DNA from: Intestinibacter bartlettii
GTDB lineage: Bacteria; Bacillota; Clostridia; Peptostreptococcales; Peptostreptococcaceae
Assembly: GCF_018917435.1 (NCBI RefSeq)
Contig: NZ_JAHLOQ010000007.1
Span: forward strand, 1 to 64,000
Reading direction: 5' to 3'
DNA length: 64,000 nt
In this document: positions 26,710-35,332 of the stretch, one piece after another
How positions within the stretch are numbered: position 1 is the stretch's first letter
Layout: each line of letters opens with the position of its first letter
Position numbers and translations under genes: made by a program
The notes under the pieces: model-generated
What the model saw: only the letters and a program-made list of their open reading frames with translations
The model's database searches: none
Told to the model about the DNA's origin: nothing

Positions 26710-27381
26710 ATGGATTTTAGTGTATTAAATGGATACTATGGGGTACTGATGGAAGGTACTAAATACACAATTTTAGTATCTTTAGTATCTTTAGTAGTAG
26801 GATTTGTACTTGGCTTATTGATTTGTCTAATGAAAATGTCAAATTTCAAAGTGCTAAAGCTTTTATCTAGTGCTTATGTACAAATATTAAGAGGAACACC
26901 TTTATTTGTTCAAGTTTTTATTATTTATTTTGGTCTACCACAAATAGGTATAGACTTCCCTGATATAGGACCTATATCATCTAAATTTATCGCAGGTGCA
27001 TTTGCATTATCTATAAACTCAAGTGCATACATAGCAGAAATATTTAGATCAGGAATACAATCTGTTGATAAAGGTCAAATGGAAGCTAGTAGATCTTTAG
27101 GATTAGGTTATACAGATACTATGAGATTTGTTATAGTACCACAAGCTGTAAAAAATGTATTACCAGCATTAGCAAATGAATTTATAACTTTAGTAAAAGA
27201 ATCATCAGTTCTTTCTGTTATAGGAACTCAAGAAATAATGTTTAAAGCAGGTATAGTAGTTACAGCAGTATACAGTCCTATGGAACCATATGTAGCAGCA
27301 GCTGTTATATATCTTGTATTAACTACAATATTATCAAAATTAGTTGGTATATTAGAAAAGAAACTAGCTAAATCAAATTAA
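26710..27381 (+). CDS. Amino acid ABC transporter permease (HisM/GlnP family)
   Basis: A 223-residue inner-membrane permease with about five hydrophobic segments. I chose ATG 26710, eight bases after AGGAG; a GTG at 26704 is too close. Typical segments are [19 protein letters not shown] near the middle and the EAA loop [24 protein letters not shown]. It works as a dimer with the following ATPase and takes substrate from the lipoprotein encoded just before it. Confidence 0.9.
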   Translation: MDFSVLNGYYGVLMEGTKYTILVSLVSLVVGFVLGLLICLMKMSNFKVLKLLSSAYVQILRGTPLFVQVFIIYFGLPQIGIDFPDIGPISSKFIAGAFALSINSSAYIAEIFRSGIQSVDKGQMEASRSLGLGYTDTMRFVIVPQAVKNVLPALANEFITLVKESSVLSVIGTQEIMFKAGIVVTAVYSPMEPYVAAAVIYLVLTTILSKLVGILEKKLAKSN

Positions 27382-27398
27382 TAAGGGAAAGTGATAAA

Positions 27399-28121
27399 AT
27401 GATAAAAATAAAGAATTTGCATAAATCATTTGGGGATTTAGAAGTAATAAAAGGTATTGATTTAGAGATAAAAAAAGGTGAAATTGTAACTATAGTTGGA
27501 CCAAGTGGTTCAGGAAAAAGTACAGTACTTAGATGTATGAACTTATTAGAAGTTCCAACTAAAGGACAAATAATATTTGAAGGAACAGATATTACTGATA
27601 AAAAAGTTAATATTGATGAAGTTAGACAAAGAATAGGTATGGTATTCCAAAACTTTAATCTATTTCCTAACATGACTGTTTTAGACAATATTACTTTAGC
27701 ACCAATGAGATTAAAAAAATTAAGCAAAGAAGAAGCAACTAAAAAAGCAGAAGTACTACTTGACAGAGTAGGGCTATTAGACAAAAAAGATTCTTATCCA
27801 TCACAATTATCTGGTGGTCAAAAACAAAGAATCGCAATAGCAAGAGCATTAGCAATGGAACCAGATATGATGTTATTTGATGAGCCAACAAGTGCACTTG
27901 ACCCAGAAATGGTAAAAGAAGTTCTTGATGTTATAAAAGAATTAGCTGAAGACGGTATGACAATGGCGATAGTAACGCATGAGATGGGATTTGCAAAAGA
28001 AGTAGCAGACAGACTTTTATTTGTTGATGGTGGAAAAATTATTGAGGATGATAAACCGGAAGTAGTTTTTGAACATCCAAAAAATGAAAGAGCTAGAGAT
28101 TTCTTCTCAAAAATATTATAG
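27399..28121 (+). CDS. Amino acid ABC transporter ATP-binding protein (GlnQ family)
   Basis: A 240-residue ATPase with Walker [10 protein letters not shown] (about residues 33-41), Q-loop [10 protein letters not shown], signature [15 protein letters not shown], Walker [14 protein letters not shown] and the switch THEMGFA. These match the polar amino acid uptake subfamily. It is the third gene of the T-box-controlled operon, which ends at the following terminator. Confidence 0.92.
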   Translation: MIKIKNLHKSFGDLEVIKGIDLEIKKGEIVTIVGPSGSGKSTVLRCMNLLEVPTKGQIIFEGTDITDKKVNIDEVRQRIGMVFQNFNLFPNMTVLDNITLAPMRLKKLSKEEATKKAEVLLDRVGLLDKKDSYPSQLSGGQKQRIAIARALAMEPDMMLFDEPTSALDPEMVKEVLDVIKELAEDGMTMAIVTHEMGFAKEVADRLLFVDGGKIIEDDKPEVVFEHPKNERARDFFSKIL

Positions 28122-28151
28122 AAAAAAAGTTGAAAAACTTATATGTATGAT

Positions 28152-28186
28152 AAAAGACCTTAGATGAAAATCTTAAGGTCTTTTTT
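28152..28186. terminator. Terminator after the T-box-controlled ABC operon
   Basis: AAAAGACCTTA (28152-28162) pairs perfectly with TAAGGTCTTTT (28174-28184), followed by TT. The A-rich left side lets it also serve the convergent asparaginase gene. Confidence 0.85.
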
Positions 28187-28266
28187 GTATTTATTATATC
28201 AATAACAATAAACTATCTTTAAGTTTATTATCATTCTTATTTTATAATTTACATCTTAAAGATATA

Positions 28267-29262
28267 TTAACAGTATACACCTTTTTCGAAGTAATCTTTT
28301 AATTCTTGTGAATCATTAGTTTTACCTAAAGCTAACATAAGTTTTATTCTAGCTTTTTGGCCTGGTAAATCTCCACCGAATATACATCCGATATTTTTTA
28401 AGTCACGTCCAGAACCTAAATAACCATAAGAGTCGTAAACTCTACCAGTTAAACATCTAGAAACTAATACAACTTCTACACCTTTTTCTCTAGCATATTC
28501 AATCCCTTTAAACATTTCAGGTGGTATGTTTCCTCTACCCATACCTTCAATTACGATACCTTTATATCCATTGTCAGCAGCGAATTTTATTAAATCATCT
28601 CCCATATCAAGACCTGATTTAAATAAAGCAACTTTTGGCTCATATTTATCAGTATCGATAAAAGTCTTTTTAGAAGCATCTTTTAATAATAAAAGTTGGT
28701 TGCAATCTATTATACCTAAAGGACCATGCGCTGGTGATTGGAAGGTATTTAAAGAAAGTGTATCTGTTTTTGTAACTTCTGAAGCAAGAAGTATTTCATT
28801 GTTCATAGCAACAAGAACGCCCTTTCCAACAGCAGAATCTGATATAGCCGTACAAACTGCTGCAGATAAGTTGCTAGAACCGTCATATCCAAGCTCAGAA
28901 CTACTTCTCATAGCTCCAGTAACAACTATTGGTTTATCGTTGTTTATAACTAAATCTAAGAAGTAAGCAGTTTCTTCTAAACTATCCGTACCATGAGTTA
29001 CAACAACACCACATATATCTTCTCTTTCTAAAAGATTATTTATATATTGTTTTAATTCCATCAACTTTTCAAAAGTCATATGTGGACTTGGTATTTCATC
29101 AAAATTATGTCCTTCTATTGTAGCAACTTTATTTATGTTAGTTGCTAAAGATAATATTTCTTCTCCAGATAAACTAGGTATTGCCGCTCCAAGTTCTGGA
29201 TCTATAGTCATAGATATTGTTCCCCCTGTAAAAACAACAGCTACTTTTTTCTTAATTGACAT
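28267..29262 (-). CDS. L-asparaginase
   Basis: A 331-residue asparaginase/glutaminase-family enzyme without a signal peptide, so cytoplasmic. The two catalytic threonine regions are present: VVFTGGTISMT near the N-terminus and VVTHGTDSLEETAYF further on, with GAMRSSSELGYDG following. It hydrolyses asparagine to aspartate and ammonia. AGGTG precedes the ATG on the minus strand. It is convergent with the ABC transporter operon and alone on its strand here. Subtype (AnsA or AnsB) is not assigned. Confidence 0.92.
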   Translation of the reverse strand: MSIKKKVAVVFTGGTISMTIDPELGAAIPSLSGEEILSLATNINKVATIEGHNFDEIPSPHMTFEKLMELKQYINNLLEREDICGVVVTHGTDSLEETAYFLDLVINNDKPIVVTGAMRSSSELGYDGSSNLSAAVCTAISDSAVGKGVLVAMNNEILLASEVTKTDTLSLNTFQSPAHGPLGIIDCNQLLLLKDASKKTFIDTDKYEPKVALFKSGLDMGDDLIKFAADNGYKGIVIEGMGRGNIPPEMFKGIEYAREKGVEVVLVSRCLTGRVYDSYGYLGSGRDLKNIGCIFGGDLPGQKARIKLMLALGKTNDSQELKDYFEKGVYC

Positions 29263-29574
29263 AAAGCACCTCCGAGTGTCTCAAAAATAATTACATTTAA
29301 TATTTTATAATATGTTTTGAATTATGTACATATTTTATATTTTTTATTAGAATTTGAATTTAGTTTAATCGATGATAATTTAATTATTTTAATATTTTTG
29401 CATAATTAAATTAGAAAATCTAATAATTTAGATTTAAAAAATAAATTTATATTCAAAAATTCCGTAAAAAGTAAAGTGGAATATAAAAAAACGTTATTTA
29501 TACTTAAAATTATATTAGTTTTTAATATTTAAAATAAATATATATAATTTTATTAAATTTAAAAAAATGCATAA

Positions 29575-29609
29575 AAAAATAGAGAAGTGGGGGACACTTC
29601 TCTATTTTT
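29575..29609. terminator. Second, stronger terminator of the predicted small RNA
   Basis: Arms 29575-29589 and 29595-29609 pair perfectly over 15 bp around a 5-base loop that reads UCCCC on the minus strand. U-runs flank it in both directions. No plus-strand gene lies upstream, so it most likely serves minus-strand RNA. Confidence 0.75.
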
Positions 29610-29614
29610 ATAGC

Positions 29615-29644
29615 AAAAAAAGAGCCAGGGGAAGCTCTTTTTTT
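29615..29644. terminator. First terminator of the predicted small RNA
   Basis: A7-GAGC (29615-29625) pairs with GCTC-T7 (29634-29644) around an 8-base loop that reads UUCCCCUG on the minus strand. It has U-runs in both directions. Confidence 0.7.
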
Positions 29645-29762
29645 AAGGGGTCAAACTGATTCCGTTTCAATTTAACAATAATAAATAATATAAAGTCTAT
29701 TCTCAAAAGGGGTATTCGAATAGAAATATTAGTATGGCTATCTGGGGGATAACCTTGTATTA

Positions 29763-29791
29763 ATAATAACAAAATTCGACATATAAATCAA
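29763..29791 (-). promoter_or_regulatory. Minus-strand promoter of the predicted small RNA
   Basis: Read on the minus strand: TTGATT, 17-bp spacer ending in TGT, then TATTAT. The TG just before the -10 gives an extended -10. Confidence 0.6.
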
Positions 29792-30036
29792 TAAAAAATA
29801 ATTGTTAATTTATGGAAAATAATGAAATGAATTTTGATATATAGTATTTCCAAGGCTTTCAAAAATATTCTCTATAAAAAAGTAATTTAAATAAAGAAAA
29901 AATTTAAATATAAATACATACTTTAATTGATTGATAAAAACTATACCTAAAAGGTAGAGAATATTTTTTAGGTAATTTGTTTATAATCAAAACATAATAT
30001 TTTTAATGTTAAAACCTTAAAAATTGAATGCTTTAA

Positions 30037-30045
30037 TGGTATAAT
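30037..30045 (+). promoter_or_regulatory. Extended -10 promoter of the cysteine desulfurase-thiI operon
   Basis: TGGTATAAT at 30037-30045 is an extended -10 box; no good -35 is visible. Transcription would start near 30052, about 100 bases before the gene. A small hairpin (AGATT/AATCT, about 30067-30080) lies in the leader. Confidence 0.6.
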
Positions 30046-30154
30046 ATATAAGTCATTCATAATGCTTAGATTTTTTAATCTAAAAGCTCGGATATAAACG
30101 AATTATTGTATAAATTTACATAAATTTTTTAATAAAAAAGGACGGTGTAGTAAT

Positions 30155-31309
30155 ATGGAAATTTATTTAGATAATAGTGCAACAACTAAACCATATCAAG
30201 AAGTTGTCGACAAAATGGTTCTAGCTCTTACTACTCAATATGGTAACCCTTCATCTATACATAAAAAAGGTATAGAAGTTGATAGAGAAATAAAAGAAAT
30301 CAGAAGGAATATAGCGAGAAGTCTAGGTGCTAAAGAAAATGAAATATATTTCACATCAGGTGGTACTGAATGTAATAATACAATCATAAGAAGTGTAGCA
30401 AGATTAAATAAAAAGACAAAAAATCATATAATTTCAACAGTAATAGAACACCCTTCAGTTTTAGATACTCTTAAAGATTTAGAGTCAGAAGGATTTGAAG
30501 TGACTTATTTACCAGTTGATAAAGAAGGTAAAATATCTATAGATGATTTAAAAAATGCAATAAAAAAAGAAACTATGTTAGTATCTATTATGCATGTTAA
30601 TAATGAAATAGGAAGTATACAACCTATAGAGGAAATCGGAAAATATTTAAAAACATTAGATGAAAAAATATATCTACATGTAGATGCAGTACAATCTTAT
30701 GCAAAAATTAAATTTAGACCATCAAGATATAATATAGATTTTATGAGTGTTAGTGGTCATAAATTACATGGTCCAAAAGGAATTGGGTTTATGTATGTAA
30801 AAGAAAATAACAGAATAAAACCACTTCTTACTGGTGGAGGACAAGAAATCGGTATAAGATCAGGAACTGAAAATGTACCAGGAATATACGGAATTGGTGA
30901 AGCTGTTAGAATAATAAATAAAGATTTAGAAGGAACTATAGATAAAATAAAAGGACTTAGAGATCTTTTAAAAGAAGAAATATTAGCTAACATAGATGAT
31001 GTTAAAATAAATTCGCCAGAAGACGGTGTATGCCATGTTTTAAATGTATCATTTAGAGGAGTTAGAGGAGAAGTTCTTCTTCATTATTTAGAACAAAAAG
31101 AAATATATGTATCTACAGGGTCTGCATGTTCTTCTAAGAAAAAAGGAAGCCACGTATTAAATGCTATAGGATTAACTCCAGAAGAAATTGAAGGAGCTAT
31201 AAGATTTAGTTTAAGTGACTTAAATTCAAAAGAAGAGATAATGGAAACTGTTAAAGTATTAAAAGAATCTGTATCAGATTTAAGAATGATAATAGGTAGA
31301 AGAAGATAA
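30155..31309 (+). CDS. Cysteine desulfurase (NifS/IscS-like)
   Basis: A 384-residue PLP enzyme that takes sulfur from cysteine as a persulfide. It starts EIYLDNSATTKP, carries the PLP lysine in SGHKLHGPKGIGF, and the active-site loop STGSACSSKKKG with the catalytic Cys. The position directly before thiI suggests that it supplies sulfur for 4-thiouridine and thiamine synthesis, as such NifS-ThiI pairs do in Firmicutes. AAAAAGGACGG precedes the ATG. Confidence 0.92.
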   Translation: MEIYLDNSATTKPYQEVVDKMVLALTTQYGNPSSIHKKGIEVDREIKEIRRNIARSLGAKENEIYFTSGGTECNNTIIRSVARLNKKTKNHIISTVIEHPSVLDTLKDLESEGFEVTYLPVDKEGKISIDDLKNAIKKETMLVSIMHVNNEIGSIQPIEEIGKYLKTLDEKIYLHVDAVQSYAKIKFRPSRYNIDFMSVSGHKLHGPKGIGFMYVKENNRIKPLLTGGGQEIGIRSGTENVPGIYGIGEAVRIINKDLEGTIDKIKGLRDLLKEEILANIDDVKINSPEDGVCHVLNVSFRGVRGEVLLHYLEQKEIYVSTGSACSSKKKGSHVLNAIGLTPEEIEGAIRFSLSDLNSKEEIMETVKVLKESVSDLRMIIGRRR

Positions 31310-31436
31310 TTTAAATAGACTAGATATAAGTTTTAGCAATAAATAAGATAAATAAAATAAAAAAATAGAGCAAAACTAAATAGTAAGATATAAAGAAAGG
31401 AGTATGCCAAGATATTTATTTTGGCAACGTGATAAA

Positions 31437-32630
31437 GTGTATAACGCATTAATTGTAAAATACGGAGAGATAGGAATCAAAGGAAAAAATAGATATATAT
31501 TTGAAAATAAATTAATAAAAAATATAAAAAATATGTTAAAACCATTAGGTAAATTTGATGTATACAAGGAATACGGAAGAGTTTATGTTGAACTTGGTGA
31601 CTATGATTACGAAGAAGTAATGGAAGAAGTTAAAAAAGTATTCGGTATAGTTGGAGTTTGCCCAGTTATAAAATTAGACAGAAAATCAGATGACATAGAA
31701 GAAGCTTATCAATTATTACAGGAAACTGCATTAAAAGTTTTAGAAGAAAAAATAGAGCAAGGATGCAAAAGTTTCAAAGTTGAAAGTAGAAGAGGAGATA
31801 AGTCATTCAGAATGACATCTCAAGAAATGAGTATAGATATCGGTGGGTATTTATTAAGCAAAACAGAAGGTAAAATACCAGTTGAATTAAGAAATCCAGA
31901 AACTAAAATAAAATGTGAACTTAGAGAACACAATGTAGTTGCTTATAGTGACACAGTACCTGGTTATGGTGGTCTTCCAATAGGAACTAATGGGAAAGCT
32001 ATGTCTTTATTATCAGGTGGTATAGACTCTCCTGTTGCATCTTGGATGGTTGCAAAAAGAGGTGTAGAAGTTGAATGTATACATTTCCATACATATCCAT
32101 TCACTAGTGAAAAATCAATGGAAAAAGTAAGAGATTTAGCTAGAATATTAGCTAAATACTGTGGAAAAGTTAGACTTCACAAAGTTAACTTATTAGAAAT
32201 ACAAAAAGCTGTTGGTGCAAATTGTAGAGAAGAAGCTATGACAATAATCTCTAGACGTTTTATGATGAGAATAGCTGAAGAAGTAGGTAAATTAAGAAGA
32301 TGTGACGCATTAGTTACAGGAGAAAGTATAGGACAAGTTGCATCACAAACAATCCAAGGTCTTACTTGTACAAATGCATCTGTAAGCATGCCAGTTTTCA
32401 GACCATTAATAGCAATGGACAAAACTGAAATAATAGATGTAGCTAAAAACATAGGAACATTTGAAACATCAATTATACCTGAAGAAGATTGCTGTTCAGT
32501 ATTTGCTCCAAAAAGACCAGTTACAAAACCTAAACTAGATAGAATAGAAGCAGATGAGGCATCTTTAGATGTAGAAGCTTTAATTGCTGATGCTATAGAA
32601 AAAATGGAAGTTGAAATTATTGAATTTTAA
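31437..32630 (+). CDS. thiI: tRNA sulfurtransferase (4-thiouridine synthesis)
   Basis: I favour GTG 31437 (397 residues), because ThiI proteins start MYNA-like, right before [11 protein letters not shown]. The in-frame ATG 31404 has AAAGGAG only one base away. A small hairpin (31405-31410 with 31421-31426) sits between that ribosome binding site and the GTG and would bring the two close. The protein has an N-terminal ferredoxin-like/THUMP region, the PP-loop [19 protein letters not shown], and an active-site Cys in the C-terminal part ([10 protein letters not shown]). It adds sulfur to U8 of tRNA using the persulfide of the preceding desulfurase. No separate rhodanese domain is present. Confidence 0.9.
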   Translation: MYNALIVKYGEIGIKGKNRYIFENKLIKNIKNMLKPLGKFDVYKEYGRVYVELGDYDYEEVMEEVKKVFGIVGVCPVIKLDRKSDDIEEAYQLLQETALKVLEEKIEQGCKSFKVESRRGDKSFRMTSQEMSIDIGGYLLSKTEGKIPVELRNPETKIKCELREHNVVAYSDTVPGYGGLPIGTNGKAMSLLSGGIDSPVASWMVAKRGVEVECIHFHTYPFTSEKSMEKVRDLARILAKYCGKVRLHKVNLLEIQKAVGANCREEAMTIISRRFMMRIAEEVGKLRRCDALVTGESIGQVASQTIQGLTCTNASVSMPVFRPLIAMDKTEIIDVAKNIGTFETSIIPEEDCCSVFAPKRPVTKPKLDRIEADEASLDVEALIADAIEKMEVEIIEF

Positions 32631-32663
32631 TTAGATAAAAGTATCAATTTAATAGAATAATAT

Positions 32664-32713
32664 GAAAGAGCGCTGTTTAAAAATTTAGATATTTTAAGCA
32701 GCGCTCTTTTTTT
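32664..32713 (+). terminator. Terminator after thiI
   Basis: AAAGAGCGCTG (32665-32675) pairs perfectly with CAGCGCTCTTT (32699-32709), the stem continues inward through TTTAAAA/TTTTAA, and a T-run follows. Repeat copy B begins in the T-run. Confidence 0.88.
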
Positions 32714-32730
32714 AATCGCAAGGAAATTAC
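32707..32730. repeat. Partial palindromic repeat, copy B (left arm only)
   Basis: TTTTTTTAAT-C-GCAAGGAAATTA matches the stretch at 37367-37389 in all but one base over more than 20 bases, just after the thiI terminator. The right arm (TATAATTTCC) is absent, so this is a decayed or half copy. Confidence 0.5.
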
Positions 32731-32804
32731 ATTCATCTTAAAATTATTGCTAAGTAAAATTTACTATGTATTTTATAAAAACATTAAATTTCTAATGAAT
32801 TTTA

Positions 32805-32867
32805 TTGACAAATAATGGTAAAATATATTACTATTTAAAACATATTAATCCTACTGTTATAGTAGGA
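32805..32867 (+). promoter_or_regulatory. Promoter and small palindrome before the DUF1847 gene
   Basis: TTGACA (32805-32810), 18-bp spacer, TACTAT (32829-32834). A 7-bp inverted repeat TCCTACT/AGTAGGA (32849-32867) lies just past the likely start site and could be an operator or an RNA hairpin. Confidence 0.5.
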
Positions 32868-32907
32868 AATATAGGAAATGAAATATATTTAAATATAGGG
32901 GGATAAT

Positions 32908-33570
32908 ATGGAAAATAATAAATGCTTAACATGTGTAGACTGTGGTGTTAAAAAATGTATTACTGGTAAAAGTAAATACCCAAGTTTTTGTGTATCAAAG
33001 ACTTTGAGCAAAGAAGAGGTAGAAGAAAGCAAAGCATTTTATCTAAATGATGAGCAAAATTTAAAAGTTGCAACAGCAAGTGCAGAGATAGAAGCCGACT
33101 TTTATTGTAGGGCATGCCGTGTAGAAGAGACAATTAGATGGGCAAAAAAATTAGGGGCAAAGAAAATTGGTATAGCTACATGTGTAGGTCTAATTGCTGA
33201 AAGTAAGGTATTAGCTGGATTGCTTAGAGAATATGGATTTGAAGTTTTTGGAGTAGGATGCAAAGCAGGCGAAGTTGGTAAAGAGGAAATCGGCATAGAT
33301 AAAAGATGCAATGCTACTGGTAAAAATATGTGTAATCCTATTATGCAGGCAAAACTATTAAACAAAGAAAAAACAGATATCAATATAGTTATGGGGTTAT
33401 GTGTTGGGCATGATAGTTTATTTTATAAATATTCAGAAGCAGTTACAACAACTTTAGTAGTTAAAGATAGAGTGTTGGGTAATAATCCTGTGGCTGCATT
33501 AAATAATATAAACTCTTATTATGGACATCTTCATAATTTAAAATTTGACGATGATGTAGAAAATGAATAA
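32908..33570 (+). CDS. DUF1847 domain protein, cysteine-rich
   Basis: A 220-residue protein that I place in DUF1847, of unknown function. The N-terminus has a CxxC-type cluster (CLTCVDCGVKKC, then FCVSKT), and further cysteines occur at FYCRACRVEE, IGVGCKAGEVG, CNATG, CNPI and GLCVGHDS, suggesting a metal or Fe-S site. AGGGGGATA precedes the ATG. It has its own promoter and stands before an amino acid transporter operon that includes a C-S lyase-like enzyme. A link to sulfur metabolism is only suggested by position. Confidence 0.75.
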   Translation: MENNKCLTCVDCGVKKCITGKSKYPSFCVSKTLSKEEVEESKAFYLNDEQNLKVATASAEIEADFYCRACRVEETIRWAKKLGAKKIGIATCVGLIAESKVLAGLLREYGFEVFGVGCKAGEVGKEEIGIDKRCNATGKNMCNPIMQAKLLNKEKTDINIVMGLCVGHDSLFYKYSEAVTTTLVVKDRVLGNNPVAALNNINSYYGHLHNLKFDDDVENE

Positions 33571-33640
33571 TAGATATTTTAGTTATAGCATTTAAATAAA
33601 ATAATAAATAAATTTAAAGAAAATAAAGGGGATAGATATT

Positions 33641-34474
33641 ATGAAAAAAAGATTTTTAGTTGGAGTAATTTTAATTTTAGCAATAGGAGTATTGGTAGGA
33701 TGCAGCTCAAATGCAGCATCAACTAACTCAAATAGTAATGATGGAAAACAAATTATAAAAGTAGCATCAGAAGGGAAAACAGCACCATTTAATTATATGG
33801 ATGATGACGGAAATTTAGTTGGATATGAAGTCGACATATTAAATGAAGTATCAAAAAGATTAGGTGATGTTGAGTTTGAACCTGTTATTACAGAATGGGA
33901 TAGTATATTTGCAAGTTTAGATTCTGGAAAAGCAGATATGATAGCAAATAATATAACAAAGAAACCTGAAAGAGAAGAAAAATATTTATTCTCTGATATA
34001 AGTTATTTCAAAAGTCCAACTGTTATAGTTGTTAAAAAGGGTGATAAAAGTATAAAATCACTTGATGATTTACAAGGCAAAGAGATACAAGCTATATCAG
34101 GAACAGCAGTTGGAATGTATTTAGAAGATTATAATGAAAAACACAGTGACAATCCTATAAAATTATCATATGCAGAGGCAGATACTGCAACATTCATAAA
34201 TAATGTAGCTGCAGGTAGATATCCTGCCTATATATGCAGTGAGTCATATGTAGAACAAGTCGAAAAACAATTAGGTATAGAAATGGATGTAATTCCTATA
34301 AAAAATTCTGATGAAATCCAGGATTCAAGAGCATATTTTTTATTTAGAAAAGATGAAACTAAATTAAAAGAAAGAATAGACAAAGTGTTAAAAGAAATGA
34401 GAGATGATGGAACATTATCAAAACTTTGCTTAAAATATACAAAAAAAGATTATACTGAAGGAATAGAAGAATAG
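33641..34474 (+). CDS. Amino acid (possibly cystine) ABC transporter, substrate-binding lipoprotein
   Basis: A 277-residue SBP type 3 protein. The signal peptide ends in a lipobox with Cys21 (VLVGC). Core motifs include APFNYMDDDGNLVGYEVDI, DMIANNITKKPEREEKYLFS and GKEIQAISGTAVGMYLEDY. It delivers an amino acid to the permease encoded next. The operon's PatB-like C-S lyase suggests cystine or a related sulfur amino acid. AAAGGGGA lies before the ATG. Confidence 0.88.
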   Translation: MKKRFLVGVILILAIGVLVGCSSNAASTNSNSNDGKQIIKVASEGKTAPFNYMDDDGNLVGYEVDILNEVSKRLGDVEFEPVITEWDSIFASLDSGKADMIANNITKKPEREEKYLFSDISYFKSPTVIVVKKGDKSIKSLDDLQGKEIQAISGTAVGMYLEDYNEKHSDNPIKLSYAEADTATFINNVAAGRYPAYICSESYVEQVEKQLGIEMDVIPIKNSDEIQDSRAYFLFRKDETKLKERIDKVLKEMRDDGTLSKLCLKYTKKDYTEGIEE

Positions 34475-34489
34475 AAGAGGGATGTAGTT

Positions 34490-35299
34490 ATGAAGAGTGT
34501 ATTTGATCCAAAATATATAGTAGAGTTCATTCCTAAATTAGTAGAAGCATTGCCTGTTACATTGTTGATGACAGCTGTGGCAATGGTTGGAGGTCTTATA
34601 TTAGGATTTTTAGTAGCTATAATAAAAATGAAAAAAGTTCCGGTATTAAAAGAGATATGTGCATTATATGTATCATTTATGAGAGGAACACCACTTTTAG
34701 TGCAATTATTCTTGTCTTACTATGGTCTACCAATACTTTTGGCAGTAGTAAATGAGGAGTTTGGAGTAAGTGTTAATATAAATCAAGTACCAGCTATAAT
34801 ATTTGTATTTATAGCATTTACATTAAATGAGGCTGCATATCTTTCTGAGACTATTCGTGCAGCTATATTATCAATTGACAAAAATGAGATAGAGGCAGCA
34901 ATGTCGCTTGGTATGACTAGTTTTCAAACTATGATAAGAGTTACATTGCCACAAGCGCTTTTAGTAGCACTTCCTATATTGGGAAATACTCTTATAAGTT
35001 TACTAAAAAATACTTCGCTAGCATTTACTGTAGCTGTTCAGGATATTATGGGTGCTGCAAAAGTTGCAAGTGGTAGAAATTTGAGATATTTTGAAGTTTA
35101 TATAGCAGCTGCGATAGTATATTGGGCAGTTTGTCTGATAATAGAATTTGCAACTAAGAAATTAGAAAATAAAATAGATTTCAAGAACAAGAAAATACCT
35201 GTTAAAAGTAAATTTGAAGGGGACTTTGATAGTAGATTAAAACAAAATGAATTAGCAAAGAAAAGTTTAGGATATGAAAAATATGAACAACAAGCATAA
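34490..35299 (+). CDS. Amino acid ABC transporter permease
   Basis: A 269-residue permease with five or six hydrophobic segments. SFMRGTPLLVQLFLSYYGLP and the EAA loop EIEAAMSLGMTSFQTMIRVTLPQA are typical of the polar amino acid uptake family. The C-terminal 45 residues are charged and cytoplasmic (FKNKKIPVKSKFEGDFDSRL), longer than usual. The start is ATG 34490 behind AGAGGGATG. The ATPase of this system is two genes downstream, after the aminotransferase gene. Confidence 0.88.
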   Translation: MKSVFDPKYIVEFIPKLVEALPVTLLMTAVAMVGGLILGFLVAIIKMKKVPVLKEICALYVSFMRGTPLLVQLFLSYYGLPILLAVVNEEFGVSVNINQVPAIIFVFIAFTLNEAAYLSETIRAAILSIDKNEIEAAMSLGMTSFQTMIRVTLPQALLVALPILGNTLISLLKNTSLAFTVAVQDIMGAAKVASGRNLRYFEVYIAAAIVYWAVCLIIEFATKKLENKIDFKNKKIPVKSKFEGDFDSRLKQNELAKKSLGYEKYEQQA

Positions 35300-35332
35300 A
35301 TAAAATAAATATAGAAAAATGGGGAATAAAGT

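Larger units (their letters stand above)
29575..29757 (-). ncRNA. Predicted small RNA with repeated CCCC loops
   Basis: On the minus strand a promoter (TTGATT 29791-29786, 17-bp spacer, TATTAT 29768-29763, with TG in the extended -10 place) starts an RNA near 29756. It folds into a hairpin GGUUAUC-CCCCA-GAUAGCC (29754-29736), a second stem CUAUUC/GAAUAG (29723-29697) with CCCC in its loop, a single-stranded GACCCCUU (29651-29645), and two successive terminators whose loops read UUCCCCUG (29633-29626) and UCCCC (29594-29590). All five C-tracts are unpaired. No long reading frame is present. A function in binding AGGGGG Shine-Dalgarno sites is inference. Confidence 0.6.
29263..30154. other. Long intergenic region between asparaginase and the cysteine desulfurase gene
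   Basis: Besides the predicted small RNA (29575-29791), it holds a 14-bp perfect inverted repeat (29861-29874 and 29955-29968), an overlapping alternative 8-bp hairpin (29945-29952 with 29966-29973), and the promoter of the downstream operon (about 30037). The remaining sequence is A/T-rich with no visible gene. Confidence 0.55.
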
